From: Aquila chrysaetos chrysaetos | Taxonomy: Eukaryota > Chordata > Aves > Accipitriformes > Accipitridae | Assembly (NCBI RefSeq): GCF_900496995.4 | Contig: NC_044018.1 | Coordinates: forward strand, 28,426,858 to 28,490,857 | Reading direction: 5' to 3' | Length of the DNA stretch: 64,000 bases | Shown here: one piece after another, positions 1 through 13,200 of the stretch | How the letters are laid out: each line of letters opens with the position of its first letter | Position numbering within the stretch: the first letter of the stretch is position 1 | The notes under the pieces: model-generated | What the model saw: the letters and a program-made list of their open reading frames with translations, nothing else | Database searches by the model: none | Told to the model about the DNA's origin: nothing | Position numbers and translations under genes: made by a program

Positions 1-1004
1 AGCTGTTTGCTGTTTGTTTGTTTTTCATTTTTAAGGTACAATTAAATGGCAAATCGAGGCATTGGCTTTCCAGCAGCATCAGCCAGGGGATGCTGGACCC
101 CTCCAGGGCCGGCAGTAGTCGGATGCTCCACGGGAAGGATTTATCCACCACACGCAGCTGCGTTAACCCATTCAGTGTTTCCCAGTTGCCTCATCCCATG
201 GATCAGCCTTCCCTCCAAACCTGGATTTCTCCGGCTTCGTTTTCTCTGTAACCGCTCCCACAGCGCTGCAGATCCTGCAGCTTTCCCTAAATCGTAATAA
301 AACCTTTGCTAAATGCGGCAGCTCGTTCCCGATGTCTCCAACCCTTCCGAGCCCCCCGTCAGGATCCCACACGCTGCTGGTCCTGGGGGAGTTCGAGGCA
401 CTGGCCTCTGACCCCGGCTTGGCTCAGGTGCGCCGTTTTTCTCTCAATTCCTCCAATTTTAGGTAAAAGGGCAATGAGGATGCACCTGCCTGACCCCACA
501 GACCTGTGCCAGAGGGGATTTTGAAGGAAATTTTAAAAAATAAATAAATACTATATGAAGGATAACTAGAACCTCTCTGGATTTAATTTAATGTTAATAA
601 ATTGTATTGCAAATGGACTCCCTGCACACCCCAGGGTCTGGCAGAGGGGACACATGGGACACTGTTGTCCTCTCCCCCCTGCAACACAGAGCTCATTGCA
701 AGTACTTGCACAGAGAAATAAATAAAATAAAAATAAATGAGTGAAATCTAAAAAATAAAATTAAAAAATCTAAAAAAATAAAAAATAAAATAATTTAAAA
801 ATAAAATAATTCTTAAAACAAAAAAAAAACCAAACCCCACACTAATTTAAAATCCTTCCCCAAGCAGCTAGTTCCTGACCCAAACCCCAGGGAGATGGAC
901 TTCCCCCAAATCAGCACTGCCCACTCCCCCATCACCTCCAAAATCCCCCTTAACAAGCTCCAAAGACATCTCTGACTCCTCTCCACCCTTCAAAAGACAC
1001 CAGA
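1..1004. other. Region beyond the SLC4A8 3' end, no gene seen
   Basis: No exon with recognisable protein similarity and no RNA gene was found. The stretch at about 705-835 is a run of A/T-rich sequence with many AATAAA-like words. It could be distal SLC4A8 3' UTR or intergenic sequence toward SCN8A, which is the next gene in human. Confidence 0.5.
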
Positions 1005-4000
1005 GTGGCACAGCGAGACAAACGAGACTTTTATTGTATTATTTTCCCATTACTTTCAATGGGCAACAAGAGAAAAAGCAAAGACAGACACGGCTCTGGC
1101 AGGTGGAACCTGTCAGTCAACAGCAACACTTCACTGACGGGACCCACGAGGCAGCGACATGGATTTCTGTTACTTGAGTTTCACAAAATGAACCCAAAAT
1201 AAATCCAATTTAAAAAAAAAAAAAAAACCACACACAACAAAATCACACAGATTCAAAGTGATAAAGAACACAGATTCGCTTGGTAGATTTTTTTCCCCCC
1301 TCAGTTTTATTTGCAACACGGAGCGTTTCCAAACTAGATTATCTCTTACAATAAATAAATATATTTCAGCATCTCCAAAACAAAAATAATTTCTGTATTT
1401 CTACATGTAGCACACTGGGGGAAAATAATGTAATTTAAAAAAAAAAGTATCAGCACCTTATTTATTACCTTTTTACATCTTTTTTCCCCCCCCTTACGGA
1501 TTTCCATACACTTCATTTTACGAAACTTTTTTGAAGGGGCCCACGGGCGATTTGGGGAGCTGTTTTAAGGCACCGAAGATGAGGAAAACACCCATCCCAC
1601 ATCGATGGGAAGGGGGCTTGCTGCCATCTGAAGCATCACAGATCACTTCAAGGATTTATTTTTATTTTTTAGTCCTAAAGCAACTCCAGGAACACCTTTG
1701 AGAGGGTTCCCCCCAACATAATTTTCCTCTGCACAGGGAAATATTAAATCCTTCCAAAATAAGGAGCCATCCACAGGTCTATGGTGTATAAAGGGGGCAG
1801 GCAGCCGTAGCGCTGGGTCTCACAGCCAGCCCGGGGGGGTTACGACTACATTTTAGATGGCCCAGAGTGACATTATTAAGCAAGACCTCAGCTTTCATTT
1901 CATTAAAAAAAAAAAAATTATAATAATTAAAGAAAAAACACTAGCCCTGTAAATAGCAAAAACAAAGCTTCAAACGGAGAAGACAGCCACGCTGGGGCAC
2001 ACCGCGGAAGCCTGGTTTGCTTTTTAAATAAGCAATCGCCAAGGCAGCCGCCAACATTTTGCAGCCCCCTGAGGCCAGGGGAGATGCAGACTCCCGCAGA
2101 GCTGGACCCAGCCCGCTCTTCATTAAAACTGGCACCGTTTTCCTTCCGGAGGGGGTTTCTTTCTTTCTTTCTAAGCTGGAGAGATGCCAGGCACGTGCTG
2201 AAAACAATCCCAGCCCCTGGCCCTGGCCCCTGCCGGGAAGGAAAGGAGTCCAGCCCGGTTCTCTCCTCTTACATAGAGGAAAATAAAAAGGGAAAACCAA
2301 AATCGTCCTACGTTAGAAGTCCAATAATCCCATTTTCCAGGCAGGGCAGCAATAGGATTGGTACCACAACCACCCAGCTCCGCACCCAGTGCCGTTCAGT
2401 GGCTTAGTGCTTATACCTGCACAGGAATTAAAGTTTATTTTCCAAAGGGTGGAGAGATCAGGGCTCTCCTCCACCGGGACCTTTTCTCTCTGGGGAGGGA
2501 GAGACGGCACGTCGGAGCAGCAAGCGCAGTCCCGCGCTCGCAGCCAGCCAGCATGGAAGGGATGTGCACAGGCATCACAGAGGAACAGCAGCAAGAAAAG
2601 CCAGGCTTTGTACCTTTCCCTTCCTCCAAGCCTGGGTTTGTTTTTTTTTTTTTTTGCTTCCCCTCCTTTTCGAAGGGCTAAACCAGCCTCCTCCCACTTC
2701 AAAAGTCACCGTGCCACGTTGGCAACAGTCAAACCCTAGTTTGCAAAACCCCAGCCCATAAAGATTTTGGCCCTGCTTGGTGATGTGCCGCTTTCATCCA
2801 TACACAGCGAGTTTATATTTTCTTTTCTGCACCCATTTGCAGGCAGCAACAACTTGCTGTTGTCATTTGGGGTTGGTTCGAGGCACGAAAAGGCTCCCGC
2901 AGGGGCCGGGACCAGCCGAGGGCAGGAGGATTCGTGTCCCTGTCCCAGCTGGGCACGGGGCACTGGCTGCAGACGCCAAGAGCCCGGAGCACGTGCTGAG
3001 CCCACGGCAAGGCGGAGGGCTGCGAGGGGACCTTTTCTGCTGGATTGTCCTCTCCTCCCAGGCTCCACGGTCATCCGACTCGACCGCGTGTGCCTGGGGT
3101 GACACCGCAGCCCGACGACCCCCCAAAAATGTGAAGAGAGAGTGAGAACCATCTCTGCTTAACAGCTTCTCCCTGCAACGCGGCAGGGGAGGGGAGCAGG
3201 AAAAGGCATCTTCCCACTTTCCTCCCGGCTCATCCCACCCCATGAGAAGAGACTTTGCAAGGACAGGGGTGAAGAAAAAAACTACACAGAGTCCCAGGGA
3301 GATCAAAGGAAGGAAAGCGGAGGAACAACAGAGCGGGCAGCCCAGGGGCAGAGAGCCCCAGGTCTCACCTGGCTGCTCCCACAACCATACGGTGTATTAA
3401 CGGTATTCGATTTTAAGTGCTTCCTTACATTTAGTTTACAGCCAGGGGACAAGAAAGTGGCATTTCTGCATTTTGCAGCTGCCAGACTGATGGAAAAAAA
3501 AAGTAAATTAAAAACAAAATGCTGTAAAACCGGAGCGCAGGGAGCAAATGCTTTTCCTTCGCCTTAGCCCAACTGCTCGGATGCTCTCCATGCTGCTCCG
3601 TCACAGACGGCATCCCTCTCCTACCAGTAAGGGACATTAGAGTGAATTAAAGCCAGGACCCCAAACCAGACCAAAAACCCGGTCATGATGAAGAAGAAAG
3701 TGGAGAATGCGTCAAATATAGCAGAAAGTGGTTTTGTACATTCAGAGTTTATATTTGGAAAAAAGAGAAGGGAGAGGAGGAATTAGATATTAAAAAATAG
3801 CACTGAATGATAAAGCGGTAGCAGTCCCTCTACCACTACAAAACCGCAACGACACACACACATACACACGGAGGCTTAACAACACCGAACTCCCATTGAC
3901 ACTGATGTGCACCTCAGTTTGCTGGTCTAGAGATACCAAATGCCTGAAGCACACCAAGAATAACTGAAAACATCTGCATGGCTTTAATGGGAATCCTCCA

Positions 4001-4289
4001 ATTGAAAAAAAAGCGGTTTCTCCCCGTGTCTGCGTTGGCACATCCCTGAGTCACGTTCTCACTCCTCTCCTTCAAAGTCAAGATTCCTAAACATGAAAAC
4101 TGAGGGACAAAAGAGAAAAAGAGGGAGAGCACCATCAGTGGAAGACCTGCCGGCTGCTGCTGGTTCAGCCCCGTTCGTGGGACCACCCCAGCGGAGAGGA
4201 GCTGGTTTGCTGCCACGCTCCTCGCTGCCTGTTCCCAGAGAAGCACGGTCACGTTCACATGCAATCCTTTACCTTTTTCCTCCCCGGAT
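1005..4289 (-). other. SLC4A8: SLC4A8 3' untranslated region
   Basis: This stretch follows the SLC4A8 stop codon on the minus strand and contains no further recognisable coding exon. Long 3' UTRs are usual for this gene family. The sequence is moderately A/T-rich with several candidate poly(A) signals. The exact end is inferred, not seen. Confidence 0.55.
1030..1035 (-). terminator. SLC4A8: Candidate distal poly(A) signal of SLC4A8
   Basis: The minus strand reads AATAAA here, about 3.25 kb after the SLC4A8 stop codon. Further AATAAA words on the minus strand near 1306-1311, 1460, 1655 and 2432 could serve as nearer sites, so the true end is uncertain. Confidence 0.4.
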
Positions 4290-7200
4290 TCAGAGTGTTT
4301 CTGTGTTCATAGTGAGAGCCTTCCATACGGTTGTTTTCGACATTTCATCCGAGATATTAATCTCGGAAGGATCAGTCCTGCAATAAAGATTTTACATAGC
4401 AATCTGTGGTTATGGGAACTGATGCCACCAAGGGCATTAGTATCAGCAAGAGGAACAGGGGGCCCCGCAGAATCAAAGCTCAGCATAAGAACTGGAGGTT
4501 TTGCTGGATGAGGAGTTTTGGGAGGCAAGCCTGAGAGCTGCAGAGCAACAGCTCCATACAAAGGCTCTTGCTGGTGTTTAGCCCTGGACTGGGTTCCTAA
4601 GCCACTGCTGGCACAGATCACGCCTGCAACTCCTCATTTTCAAGTATGACGATCTCCAGCTACCATGAAGTCACTGGTGATGGAAGTTTTGGGGGTCAAA
4701 CATGAGTTGTGCAGCCACTCTGCTTGGGGTCAGACCCCTGTGATCACCTCCTGCAGCCCTGCCCGTAAATTTGATTTTCCCACCAAGATGACTGCTGGTT
4801 TCTATGGGATGCTCAAAAGAGATGCAAGTGGAGAAAACTCTGCCAAACACCTTTAAACTAATCTTGCCAGGGGTCCTGGCACTTGGTGGGGCTTTACCTG
4901 TCGCTGCTTTGCTTTGGGATATCCAAGTTGCTGGTCTTCCCAAGTTTCAGCTGAACTGAATTTGCAGCAGCAGCTTCCATCATCTTCTGGGACTCCTGAC
5001 ATAAAAAGAGACAAGTCAAGTTCTTTGCCTTTGATCAAAGTGGAGATAAACTAAGCACCCAGCAAAAACATTGCCTGCTGCCCTCTCCTGACCCATGGCA
5101 GCTTCAGCTATTAGTGCAGTAGTGTAAAGACCTTTCACACCAAATATTTTGAGGGAGTTAATAACACTATTATGAGCAAACCTTTCCATAATAATAACCA
5201 TCTTTATTATAAGAGACTCATTTTAGAAATTATACCTCTCTTCAAGTGTTAAGCTCACTGCTAATTTAGGAAAAAAAAAAAAGGTTACAATGCGGGATCC
5301 AGGCTATTAGGATCTATTGCTATTGAGTCCCGATCCTCCCCCAATATTTCAAGACCAGCTGTGATAGAAACAGGCAATCTCACAGCCGAAGGGAGATGTC
5401 CAGCCCCGAGCACCCAGCAAGCATTACCTCTTCTTCTTTGGCTTCATTTTTGGCATCGTCCAACTTCTTCTTCTTGCTTTCTGGCATAAGGTCATCCAGA
5501 AAGCTAAGCTCCCGCTTTGAGAAGCAGAAATCCATTACTTTCCGGACAAAAACAAGAGCCAAAACCTTCACAAATAAGAAGGAAGATGCCATGAGGTCAG
5601 AGATGATGCTACATCTCACTCAAACACTGCAAACACCCCGCTGCCGAGCGGCGGCACTGGCTCTTACCATCATGGGAAAGATGATGGCGGCACGGGACAC
5701 CTTGATGGTCCAGAGCAGGACGAGGCAGATCAGCTGGATCACCGTGAAGAAATGCACCTTTCGCAAGGGCACGTGCCGCAGGTAGATGAAATCCGGCTGG
5801 TGTTTCGCCGGCATCAGAAACAGCTTCAAGCGATCAAAGAACTGCAAAATAAAAGGGAAAGGTTGCCACCTTGGGACCACAGAAAGTTTCTGGCCTCGTT
5901 GAGAAGTGGAGGAAGTTTTCAGGATGTCGCTTGCCATGAGAAATCCTGGATGCCATTATGTTCCTCCTGGGAGCAGCACCCATTTTCCCTTCACTCCATC
6001 CATAAACCAGCTTGCCCATGAAAGCTGCCCACCAAATTGCAGTTATTCCACATTATTCTGTTATTAGCCTTTCTTGGCCCGCTGAATCCCCCAGCAAGGA
6101 TTTCCACCAGTGGTAGAAATTGCCTTCTCTTTGCACTGAATTCCCCCATTTTCACGTCACCAAACACCGACCTGCCCTAAACCATGAAACAGAGCGCTGA
6201 ACTTGCCTGGGTCTCCTACCCCTATATACCTCCTGTGTCTCCACCAATTTTTTTCTTACACAAAATATTTTCATTGCTTGCTTTTGGAGAGGCTTTTTCC
6301 CATGCCACTGCTTTTTTCCTGCTTCTATGCAGATGAAATACCAGGGAGCTGACATGCTGCATGCTGTAAGAGTCCGTACCTGAATTCCTCTGAGCGACGA
6401 CACACCCATGTAGAGAAAGACGCCATAAAGCACAGGCATTGGTATAAACTGGGGGGGGGAAAAAAAAAAAAAAAAAAAAAAAAAAGAACGCAATCGTTTC
6501 TTTTTCTGTGTTGCATTTTCAGTATTACCACCCTCTTCCACAGGCACTGCCTAAAATTGCTTGAAGCTTTCCAGTTTCCATTCAGGGTTAGAGATGGGTC
6601 AGATGTTAACCACTAAAGATTTTGTGCGCACGAGTGAGCTAAGGCTCTGCTGTAGGCTGAACTTTTGAGTTACCTCTCATCAGAATCATCCTATTTTCCA
6701 GAAAGGTTGGAGGAAAATAGGCGATTTCACCCGTGCTACCCTATGCCGCATTCTGTGGCGGTAGAAAAACACTTCTGCCTATTCTTGGGGCAACAGGCAA
6801 AGGCCACATGCCTCCTTTTAGCCTAGAGACGAGATTACTTTGTGGGAGGAACGTGCAAGGAAGCCCACGGGGATGACTTCAGTGTGTTTAGCTCCTGGGA
6901 ACGGCTGTTCCGGGGCGTTTGGGGAGCAAATTGCAACCAGTAAAGGGCTGCCTGTCTGAAAGAGAGCAGATGTGCTGGTCTGAATATGCTCAACTGTAAC
7001 CCATACACATGGGCGGGCCTGAAAGACACCTGAAAATTAAAGCAGTTGTCTTGCTTGCTTGCTTCAAGCGCACCAAACTGGGGTCTGAAATGCTGGAAAG
7101 TGTAACCAAGGCTGGTTCCCACCGTGGGTTAAGCCCCAAGGTTTGGGATCACCTCCTCCTCCGCTCCGTAACTGCTCAGGCCTGGAGAGAGGGGGCTATT

Positions 7201-10200
7201 TTTGTATAACCTCCAAAAAGCTTGTGGTTGTTGGGTGTTTTCCTCTTACCTTTAACACAGAAGTGAAGAAGACAGAGCAGCCCATGAGCACAAAGATCAT
7301 CAAGCCAGTGACTCTCTGCTCCCGTATCCCCAGAAACTTGGGTTGTTCTCCTGGAGCTGAGCAGTCAGACTCTACTTTGAGGCTATTCACGTGGGTGATG
7401 GACAGGACGGTCGCAGCCACAAACCAGGGCAGCCCCATCACAGAGCACACCCCGAGCATCACGGCCACCATGAAAAGGTCCAGGTGGTACCCGCACCCTT
7501 TCTGCAGGCAGGAAAACAAGAAACAGAGCATCCCAGAGCACAAGAGCAAGGATAACGTCGCAAGTCAGACTCAAACCCTGCTCGAGCACAAGTCAACTTC
7601 TTCAGAATTTAAAACAAGAAATGGAAACAAGTAAGGGTGTATGCAGGCTTTGCACAAGCACCTGCCATGAAAATCTGGCAGGAGTTCAGACACAATGGAT
7701 ATGGGGAGCTTGTGCGATACATACTTCTCAAAAAAAAAAAAAAAACAAAAACCCAACCCAAAACCACCAAACCATTTTTTTCACTCACAGAGAAAATTCT
7801 ACCACTTGCAAGGAAGGTGTGACTCTGAGTTATCCCTGGCAGCCCATCAGAACAATTCATTCCCCGCAGCTGCTGCTGCCATTTTAAAACAAAAACGCGC
7901 TTCTATATTGCTCCAAGATTAATTTGCTCCTCCAAAAGGTTGCTCATCTGAACTGCCCTGTCACTTGCTCCCTGCACCATCATTAATCCAGGAGAGCATC
8001 CTGCCACGCAGCCTGACCTTGTCCCAAACCAACGCCTTCAGAAAGCATTGGGAATAAGAGCTTCTCCCCAGACCTGCAGCCCAGAAGGGGCTGGGGATAG
8101 GGTCATCTCTTGCAGCCCCTTACCTTCAGCTTGTGCTCCTTCCTGTTCACAATAACGGCACTGATCTGCTGGTCCATGAATATCAAGATGGTGCAGAGCA
8201 GAGCTGGGATGAGCGCAGCCAACACCGTCCACCAAGGGTTGGGTCCTATGGGGTTGATGAACCACCCGCGGTCGTCCCTGGTAGGCTGCAACAAAGCCCA
8301 CACATCAGCATCGTCTCCCAGCCCAGGCACTTCACTGGCTTTCATTTTCCCCTCCGTCCCTGTGTCAGAGCACCTCCCAGCCCCGGCTTCGTATCACCCT
8401 CTCCCGTGGGCTTCAGCGGTGCCAGTGTCCTCTTTGCAAGCACCTCTAGATACTTCTCCTGGAGGTATCTAGTTTTGGGGCCATCTTCTCGTTTCCGGAA
8501 GGAAGCAAGGCACTTGGAGGTGGAAGAGGAGATGGTCACACCACCAGCATCTCCTCCAGGCTCAGCCCTGCCCTGCCCCGGCATCACCTTGTGGCACCCC
8601 CACGTGCCAAAACACCCCATTACCTTGAACGCATGGGGGACGTGGAGCTTCGGCGATGGGATCCCAACCACGAAGTCAAGGAGCACCATGATGACGATGG
8701 TGAGGAAAACAGCAAAGTCGCTCACTGCGGACCGTACCTGGGGCGAGAAACCAGAGGTGAAAGGCGCATGGCAAACAGGGCCGTAACGTGAGATGCAAGA
8801 GTTGCAGACATCCACAACATTAAGGCTGCTTAACCAAATCCCACCACCCCTCTGAGCACATGCAGCCTAATCCCTTGCTTAGATACTGTTGCTGTGTTTG
8901 TCCCTGTCAGATCTGGTGTCAGACAATAAAAAAAGGTTAATTAGGTGGACAAGGGTTGGTTTAAGTCAAAACCTAAAAATAATAATAATACTAAAAATAA
9001 GAAAACAGATGTCTGCCACTACAGCTACACTCACAGCTACAATGGCAACAAGGCACTGAGGCATCCTTTATTCCTCAAGAGGAAGCTCCTCATTTCAATC
9101 TACTTTCCGCTCGAGCACATAATGCACAGAAGGTAGGGGGAAAAAAAAACAACAACCCCAAACCCCAAAACTTTGGGAAACCTGACCTCCTGCTACCTGA
9201 GGAGGAAAAAAAAAAAAAAAAAAAAAACAAACAACCAAAAACTCATCAGTCTGGGGCAGGACGCGAGGCAGGCGGGAGGAAACGCTACGATGATTTTGCA
9301 CTCATGGAAATGAGTGCGGGACATGCAAGCTCTTGGAGAGCTTGGCCTGCAAGGCCAACGTTTCCCAGCTTGACCAAGGGGTGGCAAATACTGCTAAGTG
9401 CTCCAGGAAAGCCATTTTGGGAAACGAGTGTGGAGATGGACGCTGGCCACCATCTTCTACCTACTCTGGTTGGAAAGTAGCGGCTGGTTTTAAACTTCTT
9501 CAAGAAGCTTGACAGGGCAAAGGTGGCGAAGAAGAGGATGCAGCACCAGAAGAACACGTCAGGCGTGTAGGGGCCGTCGCGTCCACAGGCAGGTCCTTGA
9601 AACTCCCCATGCAAATACCGACATTCCTGGAGAAACAGAGCGTCAGGACACAAAGGCAGCGCGCGTGCGGCAGGGAAACCTCGCATAGCTAGGGGGTTTC
9701 TGAGGGTCGTGGTCCAAGATCCACGACCCTGTAACTGCTCCTGCCAATGGAGATTGATATTTAATGAGCAGCAGCAGCTGAACAAGTGACACATCGAACT
9801 ACACAGCGGAGAAATGAGGTGTGAGGGGACACCATACCACACACCCTCAGCACATCCTCTGCCTGCCATTCGAGCAATCGTGGCTAAAGACGACACCAGA
9901 GGGGAAGGAAACACTGGAAACTCTTGGGGATAGAGAGAGGGGGAACAGGGAAGGAGGGCTAAAGACAACCGCGGTAGGAAAGGAGGAGAAGAGACAAATC
10001 GTCCCTTCCCAGGGGAGGGCTCGCAGAACCTGGCCAAGAGGGGATGAAGGCCACCATAAGAGCCTGCCGCCCTAGGCCCGGGCTCTGCTTCCAGCAACAA
10101 CAGCCTGAGAGGCTGCTCAGACATGCAAATTTATGCATGTACCTACAGACAGCACTGAACAAGAAAGCAAGGCCTGGAGTTACTAGGAACCCATTAAGGA

Positions 10201-13200
10201 GGCCAATTACTACCTTTCAAGCATGAACTTAAGTCCTACAGCTTCTACAATAATCAAACCACCCACTACTTAACCTTGCTCCCAGTCAGAAATACTGTCC
10301 TGCAAGAGGGTTGAGGGGGACACTTGTTACCCACAACGTTGGGGACCAGGTAGACTGGACAAGGTGGACTCTCCTCCCCAGGACCAAGCGGGTTAAAACC
10401 ACACGCTGGATTTAAGCAAGGACTTTTCAGAGCAGCACTAGCACAGTTTGAAGCCCATCAGCCCCTGAAGGGCTCTGACTTCTGCACCATGCAAATGCCC
10501 CTGGACCCCACGGCCACGGCGCGAGGAAGCAGTGGCTCGAGGCACTTACGGTCACCGTGAGGTTTTCCCAGGCGATGCCAGACACGTTGATCTCGTTGCT
10601 CTCCCAGAAACGCAGGGTTTCGTTGCTGGGATGGGTCGGTGCCTCACACTTACAGCTGGGAGGAGAGAAGCCAAGACAGGGGTAAGGGAAAGGCGATGGA
10701 GGTGCAGCCCGGAGGCTCCTGCCAAGGGGCAGCAGCTTTCTCAGGGGGAAAAAACCCACTAGTAGCTGGTGAGGAAGTCCAGCTTGCTGTGCACGTGCAC
10801 AGGGTAGGTGTCTCGCAGGTGACTCAGCTTCTCGAGAGCCTCGTAGATGAAGATGATGCAGATGAGGGAGGCAAAGGCTTCTTCCGTGAAGCGGGTGACG
10901 TAGCACACCAAACAGCTGGCGTCGGTGGCCACCAGCACTATGCACAAGAAGGCGGTCCACAGCCCAACGCACGCCCGCAGAGACAGATAGGAGAGCGTGT
11001 ACTCCCTGGGAAAGCAAAATGAAACAGACTGGAAAGGCCAGCAAGAGGCCCTGAGCCATGCCTGCCTTCAGGGAAAACGGGGAGCAATTTTGGAGCGTGT
11101 CAAGGCTGCGGATGGTAAATGCAGTTTCCGTGTACTACTACAGAGAGCCTCGGGGCTGTGGTGCAGGGTGTAGACCCACAGGAGGAGAGGCCAATTATTT
11201 AATTACCACTGTTTAACAAGGATCCTGTGCTAACGCCTTGGAGGCTGCTTGAGGTCAGGTCCCTCTTGTGCCAGGTGGTGTTCTCCCACATCACCCTGAT
11301 GCCCTAACACTGAAACCAGCTGGGTTTGCACCCAGTCACCTGCTGCCAGCAAGCTGGGGCTCAATAATAAACCTTATGGCAATAAGGGTGCTTTATCTCC
11401 CATCAAAGCCATCGCAACAAAAGGACTGTCACTAAAATCTAACAACTACCCCCAAGAAAAAGAAAAGAAAAGCATCTTTTCTCCATCACTGCCGCCTTCT
11501 GAAGGCTCTCGCAGCACCCAGCTGCGGCAGCCAGCCTTACTTGCAGAATTTGTAGAGGATCTTCTCAAACACGAGGACGGGTCCGGTGCTGCCGAGGATG
11601 GTGAGAGGTTGGCCGGCAAAGAGGGAATACACCACGCCGGCCATGGATGCGCCCAGCAGCGACTCCATGGCACTCTGTCCGGGGAAGAGAGGCAGCAGTG
11701 AGTAAATAAATCATTAGGGAGAAACAAAAACCAGAGCAGATTCACTGCAGCAAGGACTTTGGCCTGAGCTTTATCCTCCCCCATGCCCCCCAACAGAGAG
11801 AGGTGCTCACTATGTGGCCATTGGTCGCCTCCCCCAGCAGTCCCCCAAAGGTGATGACAGGGGACATGCAGGCACAGTAGAGGAAGAGGAAGGACGCCAG
11901 GCACTGCAGGCTCAGGCCATCCCGGAAGTCGCTCCAGAACCACGGGGCTTTCCGCTTCACATCCAGGGTCAAACCTCCAAAGAGCCTGCAGGAAGGAAAC
12001 ACAAGAGAGTCTGTTCTCTTGGAAGAACACGTTGACTTTTCTTTGCTGCAGCAGGGCAATCACAAGCCTAGGGTAACTTTCATGGCTAAAAAGCAGCACT
12101 CTCCTTCATCCCACGTCAAGGAAACCTGCGTGCAATGGTGATGCTGTGGCTGAGCCCAGCTGCCCACATCTCCCACCTGCCCAGCCCAGAGGACCAAGCT
12201 GGTAATGTGGAGCCCCTTCACTGAACCAGCTAACCCCAAGGACCTGCTAGAAGGGAAGGTGCATGCTCAGATTTGAGAGGCAAACAGAAAGAAAACCCCA
12301 AACTATTAAAGCTCCCACCTTCCCGTCCGCTGCAGTTCAGGGTCACTGTGTTTCTCCAGCGTGCTGTGAGAAGCACTGTCATCAAGAGCTCCTGGCATCT
12401 TCCTTTTTTCCTGTTAAAATGGAAGTAAGATAAAGCTATGGATTTGTAACCACTGGCATGTTTTGCTTCTGGTCTGGCTCTGTGACTGTGTCAGAGTGGG
12501 ACCTCGTGAATTTGGGCCCCTGAACAGCATCCCCAGCCGTCCTGCCCGTCCCCCTCGCGCCTCCCGCCGACGCGGCACCCACCTGCGAAGGGACGTTTTT
12601 CGGGGGCTCGATTCGGATCGATGGATCCCACTCTCCTGGCGGCAAGACCGTGACCTGATCCAGAAACTCGTCGATGCCAGCCACGAGGTCAGCCCCGTTC
12701 TCGGCTTTATAGGCAACGTCACGGAAAACCTGCCAATAGAAGACAACCTGGTGAGAGGACAACCCAGCTCGGATGTCCTAACCAGTGCAATAAGCTCTTG
12801 GCTAAACGCAAGGTTCTTTCCCCCAAATTTCCTGCTGGAAAGGGCAGCAAATGTTCCCCCAAAAGGAAAAATCTGTGCATCACGGCATTTCTAGTCATCT
12901 CCCCCACGAGGCCCCCGTCCCCCATGGCACACCATACCCTTCTGCTTAAAGAGCAAGAGAAGTTTTACTGGCCCTGGCAATGCCACCACTGGGGACAGCG
13001 TGCTGGGGACCCCGGGGAGAAGGATGAGGTGCAGGATGCACGCCGGGTGGGATTTCAGCCTCCAGGATGTGGGGTGATGCAAATCCGCGTGTTTGCTTTG
13101 GGGTGAGAAAGAGCGCTGGGCTATTTGGAGAGCTGCGGGCAGCTGGGACAGCAAATCCTCTTCCTCGCTACTTCAGAGACAGGGAGAGCTGAAGAAAGGC

